Notes under the pieces: generated by a model
What the model was told of the DNA's origin: nothing
The model's input: only the letters and a program-made list of their open reading frames with translations
The model's database searches: none
NCBI GenBank assembly: GCA_029204225.1
Contig: CM055092.1
Location: 41,382,016 to 41,446,015 of the forward strand
DNA: 64,000 nucleotides
DNA from: Diphasiastrum complanatum
Taxonomy: Eukaryota > Streptophyta > Lycopodiopsida > Lycopodiales > Lycopodiaceae
Direction of reading: 5' to 3'
Translations under genes and position numbers: made by a program
Shown: one piece after another, positions 55,140 through 64,000 of the stretch
How the letters are laid out: each line of letters opens with the position of its first letter
How positions within the stretch are numbered: position 1 is the first letter of the stretch

Positions 55140-55744
55140 TAGATTAAAAATAGTTGTTTGTTTGAAACAGGCATAGGGTTGAAATAGATTGATTCGATTT
55201 GGCCCGTTGACCCAAGCCATGTTTGAAATAGATCTCGATCTCTAGGGCTGAAATAGATTTTGACCCAAACAACATGAAACGCCTTGTAATTATGTAGACT
55301 GTTTTAATTCTTTCGTAATTTTGTAGATTGTTTAAAATAAAATGCATCTGCATAGTTGACATGTCCTCATAAAAAGTAATAGGAGTTTTAATACCCCCCC
55401 ATGAGAAATCTTGTAAACTCATTCTCCTTAATCTAATCATCTCACAACATTTATTATGGTTATATGAATTTAGAGCCTTAGTGAAAATTTGAATTTTTTG
55501 CAACCATGAATTGTGTATTGCAAAAAATCGAAATGCCTTTTCTATTTAAGACTTTCTCTCTAACATAATGATATTTAATCTCAACGTGCTTACTCTTGGA
55601 ATGAAACCTAGGATTTAGTGACAATGCAATAATACTTTGATTGCCACAAAACATTTGAGTTGGACCAATTTGAGCTAGTTCAATATCAGAGAGTGAATGT
55701 CTTAGCAAAAGGCATTCTTTTACAACATGTATTGCAGATAACAC
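55140..55744 (-). pseudogene. Copia RNase H C-terminal fragment
   Basis: The minus-strand frame 55744-55478 reads ECLLLRHSLSDIELAQIGPT, FCGNQSIIALSLNPRFHSKS and KHVEIKYHYVREKVLNRK, which is the conserved end of copia RNase H (Asp of the DNQS motif replaced by Gly). The 3' side has a G-rich tract (minus strand, about 55385-55391). It is cut at 55744, where gypsy LTR sequence begins. Confidence 0.82.
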
Positions 55745-56222
55745 AGTGGTGGAAAATATAATGACCCTAAAGGATTACCCATAAAATGAGGATAGGAGAA
55801 CACAATAAGAGAGACAATGGAGCCCAACCACCCAACCAATCCTAGATCTAGTCCCCAAGCCATGCCATGTGAAGCAAGAAGAGAAGAGAGAAACTGGTAA
55901 CCTAAACCCAATATGTCGATGGGAGAATCCCTACCTCATTATATAGAAAGTAGAGTCATGTGCATGAAACCATGCAACCCCATGCAAGTCAACTATAAAT
56001 AGGTTACATCTCTTCATGCAGTCATCTTGCCTATATCCATCACACGTACATGCAATATTCCATATGTCTCAATTAGAGTGTTTGGGTCCTCTCAAAGTAA
56101 TTAGTCACAAACAAGCCTTGACATGGAATTAAATCATGGCATGACCAACAATCTCAAATACTGGAGGGCCGATCTACCATATTAGGACTATTCCAGGTCC
56201 TTAATCAAATATGGCCATGACA
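55745..56222 (-). repeat. Gypsy 3' LTR (minus orientation)
   Basis: On the minus strand it starts TGTCATGGCCATATTTG directly after the purine tract AAGGAGGGAAGAA (56223-56240). It includes GGCTTGGGGACTAGATC near 55860, the block shared with other gypsy LTRs here. The far end near 55745 adjoins copia RNase H and is uncertain. Confidence 0.7.
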
Positions 56223-58250
56223 TTCTTCCCTCCTTAAATTGCTTCTATCCTTAGAAGCTCCTCAAAACTGGAAAGAATTATAAGAACAATCCCTCTAACT
56301 TTCAATATTATCCAAAAAAATCATTATCCCCTCAAGTAGATAGTTTATAATGCTTGCATGTACGTAATGTTTTAGAATCTTTTGGAATTCTAAGATATAC
56401 CCAATCATCAACTTTAAAATCTTTGGGAGATCTCTTAAGATCAACATAGTTATCTCTATCCTAAGCACTATAGATACTAACTCTATCCTAAGCACTATAG
56501 ATACTAACTTTTGCCACTTGCAACATTTCTTGCATATCATGCAAAAAATCTACAATCTTTTGGACCTTAACAGATTTTGTCTCCACATTAACATGAGATC
56601 TAGGTTGAAAACCGTACATAAGCATAAAAGGACTATAACCAATAGCAAAATGCTTTTTACTATTGTATGCAAACTCAATAAAAAAAAATGTAATCTTTCC
56701 AATGGAATTGCTTGTGAGCCTACACATGTCTTCAACATGTCTTTCATAGTCTAATTAATTCTTTCCATCTAGCCATCTTATTTAGGATGACTGGTAGAAC
56801 CTAAACTTATGAAAGTTTCTAGTTTATAGAATATTATTGACTAGAAGTGACTTGTGAACTTAGGATCTCTATCACTAAAAAGGTCACTCGACGATCCATG
56901 CAATAAAAATAATTTTTCCACAAAATCTAAACTAATTCAATAGCCTTAAGAGTCAACTTAACTGGTATGAACGCAACTAAATTAGTTAACCTATCCACTA
57001 CAACCCAAAAGATAGAATCATCTTGCCGATGGGTCTTTGGAAGTCCAACTACAAAGTCCATCGATATATTTTTGGCCAATAATATTCTATTCTGACCAAG
57101 TCAAGAGTCATGTGTATACCAAGATGTCCTACATAAAATGTCATGACATTCAAACAAAATCTTAAATTTAAACTCATCATCCCCATGTATACAAATTTTT
57201 TCATTCCAAAATAACAATCCATTTCAAATGGTAAACTATTTTACAATCTTCTTATCTTTCATTGTTAATTGAGACCCATGTGAACTCAATTCAACATTGT
57301 CCTCATTTTTTTCAATCCAAACGATGTCTCAAATACGACCAAAATAAAAATCATTTTCATATTTTCTTCTCATCAAAAAATATAGATCTATAAAACACAA
57401 TTTGTTCAATTCACCAATCCGACTAAGAGCATCCACAAGTTGATTAAAGATGTTTCTTATATAAGAATTTCATGATCAAATTTTTGTATCAACTCAACCC
57501 ATCAAACTTTCCAAAAATCATGCTAATTACAAAAGTACTTAAGAGGTTGCTAACTCATATATACTATAAACTTACTACCATACAAATAGTATCTCCAAGT
57601 CTTAAATGCATGTATAACTAGAAATAATACCTTCATAATGTAAAATAGATCTAGATTTACAATCTATAAAACAAGAGTCGAAACAATCAAAGTCTTAATT
57701 TTTTCAAAACTCTAATTCAAATCCTCATTCCATACAACAAGCAAACTAATTTGAATCATCCTTTTCTTTTTGTTAACAATATCTTTTGTTTACATTATTT
57801 AGCAATGCCACCACTTTGGCATAATCCTCAATAAATCTCCAAAAGTCTTCCAACGCAATGGAATCAACATGCAAAGAAAATGGTATGTATTCTATTTGCA
57901 CAAATGTGTTAAATTGATGTAAAAGGATTGTGTTAGTCTTTAATGATAAATCACTATGCTACTTCTTGGATGTGTCAACCATATTGATTCTATGCTTGTA
58001 AGAATCGTACTCATCATCAAATCATTTGTCCTCTTCACAAATGGCCTCACTTACAACATCTCTAAAGGTGATATAGGTTATTCTTTTCGCTAACCTTGCC
58101 ATAAACCAAATTAACATTGCATGATTGGGATTAAGATTGGTTGAGCATTCAATTTTGAGATGCTTAATGTGTTCAATGTAATCACAAACTTTTTTTTTCA
58201 TCTAGCAATAAAAAGGGATTCTCTAAAATCTACATGATTTAACATATTTG
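56223..58250 (-). pseudogene. Degenerate gypsy pol: RNase H linker, integrase zinc finger, core and tail
   Basis: Right to left: H2C2 zinc-binding region (FECHDILCRTSWYTHD, about 57150), integrase core (DFVVGLPKTHRQDDSIFWVV and DRLTNLVAFIPVK, about 57050-56960; NDRDPKFTSHF-like, about 56880), then EFAYNSKKHFAIGYSPFMLM and YGFQPRSHVNVE (56727-56560) and the VQKIVDFLHDMQEMLQ tail. The frame is broken many times. A 27-bp tandem duplication at 56454-56507 lies near its end. RT-like scraps fade out towards 58.2 kb. Confidence 0.78.
56454..56507. repeat. Exact 27-bp tandem duplication
   Basis: Units 56454-56480 and 56481-56507 are identical and lie in the gypsy integrase tail. Confidence 0.94.
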
Positions 58251-58935
58251 ATAAAGGGATTCTTAAGTGAATCCTAATCATTTCACTATGTTAAAGAATC
58301 TTGTTAAAGATTTAGCAAGTGAAAGAAGACCAAAACATGTACAACATCACAAAAATGATAAACATTGGAAATAATTGGGCCACCTTTCATACTACCATGC
58401 AATGCAAATAAAACTCCAATCAAGCAAAACACAAAACTTAGTGTGACAAAATACACTCAAAGCAAAAATAGACTATCAAGAGACCTTTGCACTCGTTGGC
58501 AAATCAAATTCCCTTCATATGATCATGGCATTGGCAATTGTTTGAATGGCTTACACCAAATGGACTAAGTACAACCAAGTATGTAACCAAACAAAATTCA
58601 TCAAAAGATCTCAAGATTTAGATAGTGATTGAGTCAATCCATGCACGTAATTCTAAAATTTGTAGGATACCCTCTAATTATCATCTTTATGAACGAACTA
58701 TACAAACATCTGCTCAATGTGGCAAATTGAAGATTTTGATTTGGTCCATTTTTCCAAATACTATGAATTAATTAACAAATTTTGATTTGACAATGAATAT
58801 GCAGCATGTGGTATCCAAAAACATACGCCTATTGACACAACTTCCGTAAAATCAAAACAAGAATGTAAGAATCGACCCCTCACTAGCAAGGCGGTGTCAA
58901 CAGACACCATTGTTTGAAGTTTACACAGCAACTGA
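58251..58935. other. 3' flank of the H2B gene, no other gene seen
   Basis: AT-rich, without coding similarity. It must contain the H2B 3' UTR. I see no clear animal-type histone stem-loop, as expected for plant histone mRNAs, which are polyadenylated. Confidence 0.5.
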
Positions 58936-59349
58936 TTAGGCACTTGTGAATTTAGTGACCGCTTTAGTGCCTTCCGATATTGCATGCTTGGCCAGTTCCC
59001 CAGGAAGGATCAGTCTCACAGCAGTCTGGATCTCCCGAGAAGTGATAGTGGGCTTTTTGTTGTAGCGAGCAAGCCGGGACGACTCCTGGGCAAGCTTCTC
59101 AAAAATATCATTGATGAAGCTGTTCATGATACCCATAGCCTTACTGGAGATGCCAGTGTCAGGATGCACCTGCTTCAGCACCTTGAATATGTAGATCTTG
59201 TATGTCTCAACGCTGCGCTTGACTCTCTTCTTCTTTCCGCCCTCCTTGGCTGCCGCTGGGGCCTTCTCTGCCTTGGGCTTCTTCTCGGCCTTGAGCTTCT
59301 TCTCAGCAGGCTTCTTCTCGGCGGGCTTCTTCTCTGCCTTGGGCGCCAT
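58936..59349 (-). CDS. Histone H2B
   Basis: The single open frame from ATG at 59349 to the stop at 58936 gives 137 residues. H2B pairs with H2A in the nucleosome core. The N-terminal tail (about residues 2-45) is Lys/Ala/Glu/Pro-rich with repeated AEKKPAEKK-type words, as in plant H2Bs. The histone fold follows ([80 protein letters not shown]), ending KFTSA. The conserved ubiquitination site Lys in the AVTKFTS context is present. There is no intron in the coding part, typical for replication-dependent histones. The upstream in-frame codons (to 59481) are 5' UTR/promoter: they cover the TATA region and do not look like H2B. It stands alone between retroelement blocks and is open and conserved, so it is probably functional. 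Confidence 0.97.
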   Translation of the reverse strand: MAPKAEKKPAEKKPAEKKLKAEKKPKAEKAPAAAKEGGKKKRVKRSVETYKIYIFKVLKQVHPDTGISSKAMGIMNSFINDIFEKLAQESSRLARYNKKPTITSREIQTAVRLILPGELAKHAISEGTKAVTKFTSA

Positions 59350-59458
59350 CACTATCACCGTTGGTTGAACACCCACAAGCCTGAAAAAACAAAAACAGCA
59401 CAAGCAGGATTGATCGATCGATCGAGAGAGAGCGAGCGAAAGAGAATGAAAGAAACGG

Positions 59459-59530
59459 GGATATAAGGCTATATACGCCAAGGAAGGTCGAGGGTAATCG
59501 TGATTGGTGGAAAACGTTGAGGTGCGGATC
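59459..59530 (-). promoter_or_regulatory. H2B promoter: TATA, CCAAT and octamer-like element
   Basis: Reading on the minus strand towards the gene: GATCCGCA (59530-59523), one mismatch from the reverse complement of the plant histone octamer CGCGGATC; CCAAT within CCACCAATCA (59510-59501); TATATAG (59475-59469). A second TTATATCC lies at 59466-59459. The TATA lies about 120 bases before the ATG. The order and spacing fit an S-phase histone promoter. Confidence 0.7.
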
Positions 59531-59965
59531 GCCAGCGTGGCAGCTGAGTGCTGGGTCAGGGGTGGACCAAGTAACTTTTCAAATTTGGCCCTTGCACATT
59601 AATAATAGGCTATTAGTTGATAGTAAATGGTTTGTTATTTTTGATGTGCAACACCACCGTCATTTTTTAAATTGCATGGAATGAGATTATACGAATGTTG
59701 CTTGGCTTTTTTAATTTGAGACTATTTCTTATTTAAGGGCGTTTTTAGAGGTTAAGCACCTAGATATAGTAGACAAAAAGATGTCGGGTAGGTATATAGG
59801 TGTCGTGGTGTCATCTCCACTATCAATCCAAGTATCAAGAAACCAAGCCAGCTTGTACATGTTTTTGTGATACTAGGGTCAAGAACCAAACCACCGCCAT
59901 TATTAGCCCTGCTAGTATTTAAGTCAATGACCTGGTTTTGGCACAAGCAGTACTAATTCTAAGAA

Positions 59966-60715
59966 TCATAGCGTAAGAGTCTGTTGGCCTATGAGCGAGT
60001 TACAAGTTATTAAGTTGGCGGTTACACCTTGTGGGTAGACTCTTCGGGTTTTGGCAGGCAGAGGGTCGAGAGCTAGCAAAGCTTTGGAGACAAAAACATT
60101 TTGTTTCTTCAGTGGTTCCACTAAGTTCCATGTGCCATGCTTAGCAAATGACTCCATCTTTTTTTCCATGGCTTTGAAGAAAATGTCATCATCCTTCACT
60201 TCATCATCGAAGGTTCCTGGATTTGAATGATGCAAGATAAGAGAGTTTAATTTGTTTCATAACTCTCACGTTGCGTCTTCTCTCTTGTTTATCTTCTTAG
60301 CTCTCCCTAGATGGATGACTCAGAAAAGTCATCCACGTTGAAACTATCCATCAATCTATCAAACCACTTGGGGAGCTTCCTATCAAGTGGTATGCTTCCT
60401 GGTGATATCTTATCCCATGATACATCCTTCTCCTTGCGTTTGTCACCTGCAACTTCGATTTTCTTTGCACCAAATGGTTTATCCCTACCATTCCATCATG
60501 TCTCTCAAAGTTGTGTGATGGTATCATGGGGTGCGTCCATTTGTCGACCCATCATTAGGAATATCAACAAATGGTCCATCATCAAGAGGAATTCTGACTG
60601 TACCACCTTTGCCACTTGATGTGTCCAACGTCTCAGCATCCTCATCTTTGTACATATTTGATTCATTGAAGATTGCATCACGGCTGATGTGCATTTTTCT
60701 TTCCAAATGATCATA
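59966..60715 (-). pseudogene. Copia fragments: integrase end and reverse transcriptase start
   Basis: On the minus strand 60715-60505 carries the integrase C-terminus (ERKMHISRDAIFNESNMY) and the acidic linker. 60235-59966 reads FFKAMEKKMESFAKHGTWNL and VEPLKKQN, the usual start of copia RT. The sequence ends near 59966 without further RT. Stops and shifts lie between the parts. Confidence 0.75.
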
Positions 60716-60734
60716 GCACCTTATAGCCCTTTAT

Positions 60735-61730
60735 GCGATCATCATAGCCTAATTAAGAAGATACACTTCAAAGCTTTTTCATTAAGCTTACCCTATCTTC
60801 CTTAGAAATGTGTACAAAGGCCTTACATCTATTCGTAAGTGATTCACATTTGGCTTCTTCTTTGTGAATGCCTCTTCAGATGTTATCTTTGGTACTACAA
60901 TGGTAGGACTCCTATTTTAAAGATAAACTATAGTGTTGCATGCTTCTGACCAAAAACCCTTTAGTAGTTTCATCTCAACAAGCATAGATTTGAGGCCCTC
61001 CACAATCGTATGATTCTTGCGCCCAGCTACGTCTTTGAATTTGGGACTATGAGCTTGCGTGAATTGTCTTTTGATTCCAAATTGATCACAAAAGTTTTCA
61101 AATCTATTAGATATTTACTCACCTCCACTATCTTGATCTTTCTACTTGTTTGGTTTTCAACCATTGCCTTGAAGCTTTTAAAAGTGACAAAGGCATCAAA
61201 TTTCTTCTTTAGAAAGTAGATCCACGTCTTATGAGACATATCATCTATGAAAGTGATAAAGTAATACGCTCCACAGACATCATCCTCATAGGCTAGCAAA
61301 GATTGTGTGGATTAAATCCAATATGTTATTTGCCCTCTCAACATGACCACTCTTGAACTTCTCCTGATGTTGCTTTCCATACATGCATGATTCGCAGATC
61401 GTCTTCAAGTGGCCTTCCATTATAGGTAATCCTTTTACCATTTTCAGTTTCCTTATCAAACTGAGACTTCCCAAGTTCAAATGACCAAGTTTTTTATGCC
61501 ATAGATCAGTCTATGATGGAATGGATGTGATAAGTCCATGTTTTCTCTTGATTGTAGCATTCAACTTGTACGATTTGGTCTTGGGCTATCTTGTACCATC
61601 CGTAATGACTTTGAACATCTGGTTCATGCCTTTCACAAAGCAACAATTATGTGCAAACTCTACTTTCAACTTTTGATCAGTAATGGTGCCAACAAAAGTA
61701 GATTCTTTTTCAAACCTGGAATGTAAACGT
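60735..61730 (-). pseudogene. Copia GAG-pre-integrase/integrase segment, duplicate unit 1
   Basis: Minus-strand pieces: LKTICESCMYGKQHQEKFKS (61420-61350), YYFITFIDDMSHKTWIYFLK (about 61265-61205), RSRTVE-type scraps near 61000 and an integrase C-terminal region at about 60900-60740. It aligns along its length with 61745-62750 at an offset of about 1.01 kb. Frames are broken throughout. Confidence 0.82.
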
Positions 61731-61744
61731 GTATAGTCTTTCAC

Positions 61745-62750
61745 ATGATCATCATGCCCTAAGAAGATATATTTCAAAGCTTTTACATCAAGCTTACCCC
61801 TATCTTCCTTAGGAATGTGTACAAAGGCCTTACATCCAAATATTCGCAAGTGATTCACCTTTGGTTTCTTCTTTGTGAACGTCTCCTTAGGTGTTATCTT
61901 TGGTAGTGCAATGATAAGACTCCTATTTTGGAGATAAACCATAGTATTTATGGCATTGCATGCTTCCAACCAAAAGCCCTTTGGTAGTTTCATCTCAACA
62001 GGCATAGATCTGGCACTTTCCACAATCGTACGATTCTTGCACTCAGCTACACCATTGAGTTCATGAGTATAAGCTTGTGTGAACTATCTTTAATTCCACA
62101 TTGATCACAAAATTCTTCAAACTCATTGGATCTATACTCATCTCGACTATCAGATTTTAAGATATTGATTGGTTTTGGACCATTGCTTTGAAGCTCTTAA
62201 AATTGAACAAAAGCATCAGATTTATTATTTAGAAAGTAAATTTATGTCTTATGAGACATATCATCTATGAAAGTAATGAAATAATATGCTCCACCTATGG
62301 ACATCGTCCTCATAGGTCGGCATAGATATGTATGGATCAAATCTAGGATGTTCTTCGCTCTTGCAACACCACCATGCTTGAACTTCTCCCAATGTTGCTT
62401 TCCATACATGCATGATTCGTAGATCGTCTTCAAGTGATCTTACATTATATACAATCCTTTTACCATTTGTAGTTTTCTCATCAAACTAAGGCTTCCCAAG
62501 TTCAAATGACCAAGCCTTTTATGCCATAGATCAGTCTACGATGGAATGGACAAGATAAATCGATGTTGTCCCTTGATTGTAGCATTCAACTTGTACAATT
62601 TGGTCTTGGGCTCTCTTGTACCACCCACAATGAATTTGAACTTCTAGTTCATGTCTTTCACAGCAACAATCATGCACGAACTCTACTTTCAACTTTTAAT
62701 TAATATTGACACCAACAAAAAGTAGATTTTTCTTCAAATTTGGAACATAA
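61745..62750 (-). pseudogene. Copia GAG-pre-integrase/integrase segment, duplicate unit 2
   Basis: Minus-strand pieces: CMYGKQHWEKFKHGGVARAK (62415-62355), AYYFITFIDDMSHKT (62288-62242), and a long open integrase C-terminal half at 62023-61740 (ESARSMPVEMKLPKGFWLEA, MVYLQNRSLIIALPKITPKE, NHLRIFGCKAFVHIP, ALKYIFLGHDDHVKDY). It keeps more of the integrase frame than unit 1. The frame then reads through the junction into the end of unit 1. Confidence 0.85.
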
Positions 62751-62759
62751 AGTACCTCC

Positions 62760-62960
62760 TTGATCATTTTGCTTTTACCATTAGATAGCTAAATAGAAAC
62801 ATTGCCTATCTCCCTGATCTTGCATACTTCACATGTGCCTGTGAGACTAACATTCCATTGTGTATTTCTTTTAGGCTACAAAACCAGTCTTTGTTGCTCG
62901 TCATGTGTCTAGTGGCTCGTAAATCAATGTACTAGGCTTGATATTCTTGGTTACACTATG
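62760..62960 (-). pseudogene. Copia protease fragment
   Basis: The minus strand reads YIDLRATRHMTSNKDWF with a following SLKEIHNGMLVSQ-like segment: a copia protease whose Asp-Ser-Gly has become Asp-Leu-Arg. It lies just upstream (minus sense) of duplicate unit 2, in the expected order protease, then integrase. Confidence 0.72.
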
Positions 62961-63053
62961 CTAATGAATGTCTTATCAGATTCTAGATCGAAGACCTTGT
63001 AGGCCTCATGATCAGATGGATGTATCTAAGGAATATAGCCTTGGTATTCGTTC

Positions 63054-63449
63054 TGTAAGAACCACCAAGTGAAGATCTTCAGGATTCAAATTACAAAAAA
63101 CCAAAAGGACACCTGTGGAGCATGAACCACCCAACCAATATGGAGAGGCTAGTCAATACCCTAACCAATCCACCCCCAAGCCACAGTGAAGAACACAAGA
63201 GAGGAGATGAAAAACTGGCTCAAAAATCACAATTCACAATAGGAGGATGGGCAAGTTTCCACTAGACTTATTCTCCTCAAGAGAGAGAATATTTCCTTTA
63301 GGATCCCCATGCAACCTAATTTGAGCTATTGACCTCCTATTCTTGCATTAAAGCAATCTTCACCATGCATGTGCTCCTATGTCCACTTATAGGTCTGGGC
63401 CCTCATATGATTATTAATTATTTAATATGACCACGTCCGGAATGACGGG
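63054..63449 (-). repeat. Larger part of a solo gypsy LTR (minus)
   Basis: Same LTR family as 15965-16452. It contains everything except the first roughly 92 bases, which lie at 63686-63775 in the opposite orientation. The base just beyond its left end follows CGTTC. Confidence 0.85.
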
Positions 63450-63685
63450 ACTCTTGTTGAGTCTGCTAGATCCATGTTAGTTGTTGCTAATCTTCCAAAA
63501 AAATAAATAAGCAAAAGCAGTTGCAACATCCTGTTACATTCAGAATCGTTGCAGTATTAAGGCCGTCAACAAGAAGACCATTGAGGAGGTATGAAGCCAT
63601 CCATAGGCCACCCATGAGTCTTCAGATGTGTATGTTATGCTCAAGTTCCATCGGGTCTAAGGAGGAAATTTGACCGAACCTGTTA

Positions 63686-63775
63686 TGTCCATGTCCTGTA
63701 CTAGGGAATCAGAATAATTCTTGACATGGATAGCCGGTCACTTCAGTTGTATGTGGTTATTAGTTATGCATTCGG
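63686..63775 (+). repeat. First 90 bases of the same LTR, inverted
   Basis: Begins TGTTATGTCCATGTCCTG and ends TAGTTATGCA, where integrase sequence of opposite sense starts. It is preceded by GAACC, which on the opposite strand reads GGTTC. Confidence 0.85.
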
Positions 63776-64000
63776 CTACTCCATTCTGGTAGGGAGTGTA
63801 GCTCGAAGAATATTGCCTCTGAATCCTAGATTCGTTTAGAAAGTCATTTAATGCATTCTAAATGAACTCTCCCCCTCCATCTGTGTGTAGAACCAATGGA
63901 AGATGAAAACAAAATGTCCATATAGGTGCCCACCTTAATCGAGAGCAGCGTAGAGCACTAGAGAAACTGCTTCTTGATCTTTCTTCATGTATGGGTTTCA

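Larger units (their letters stand above)
62960..64000 (-). pseudogene. Copia integrase gene broken by a solo LTR and a micro-inversion
   Basis: The right part (64000-63776, minus) reads LHTDGGGEFI, LNDFLNESRIQRQY and SSSYTPYQNGVAE. The next part of the same integrase (GTLVESARSM onward to RKFDRT) is found on the plus strand at 63450-63685. The remainder (HPSDHEAYKVFDLESDKTFI) is again minus, at 63050-62960. An LTR lies between these pieces in two parts of opposite orientation. Undoing one inversion of about 63450-63775 restores both the LTR and the integrase order. Confidence 0.85.

Noticed and set aside
58984-59466. 160-codon plus-strand ORF
   Set aside because: It is the antisense shadow of the histone H2B gene and has no protein similarity of its own.

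Overview
The window looks like nuclear DNA of a land plant. It has split genes with GT-AG introns, a plant-type intronless histone H2B gene, dense Ty1/copia and Ty3/gypsy LTR retrotransposons in every state of decay, many long dinucleotide microsatellites and AT-rich intergenic DNA. I cannot name the species. The H2B tail and the retroelement types do not place it more finely than a land plant, and a non-flowering lineage is possible but unproven. Nothing bacterial, organellar or CRISPR-like is present.

Only three host genes can be supported. (1) 95-3443 (+) holds the last three exons of a gene that enters from the left and that I cannot identify. (2) 26613-31762 (+) is an eight-exon short-chain dehydrogenase/reductase of the TIC32/retinol-dehydrogenase-like type; all eight exons join in phase to 333 codons plus a stop. 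(3) 59349-58936 (-) encodes a 137-residue histone H2B with TATA, CCAAT and octamer-like promoter elements. A 54-codon ORF at 12444 is doubtful.

The rest is retroelement territory. 8.2-11.7 kb: copia gag debris (-) and a compact non-autonomous gypsy element with two LTRs and a near-matching 5-bp target-site duplication. 15.9-22.7 kb: two facing gypsy LTRs, a degenerate copia pol (-) and a degenerate gypsy pol (+). 22.9-23.5 kb: a satellite-like array of about 171-bp units. 33.7-43.7 kb: an old copia element (-) split by a younger, complete but defective copia element (+; 35261-40706). 47-55 kb: copia (+), gypsy (+) interrupted by a gag-only copia derivative, then an internally deleted copia (-) of the same gag family. 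55.1-58.3 kb: copia RNase H and gypsy pol/LTR (-). 60-64 kb: copia pol (-) with a tandem duplication of about 1 kb, followed by a small inversion that scrambles both a solo LTR and the integrase gene it had landed in.

I see no new multi-gene system. The most informative observations concern genome structure: the 63.45-63.78 kb micro-inversion with inverted microhomology; dinucleotide runs starting within a few bases of two 5' splice sites of the dehydrogenase gene; the gag-only copia derivative with its relative nearby; and the unrecognised tandem arrays at 22.9, 32.8 and 45.7 kb.
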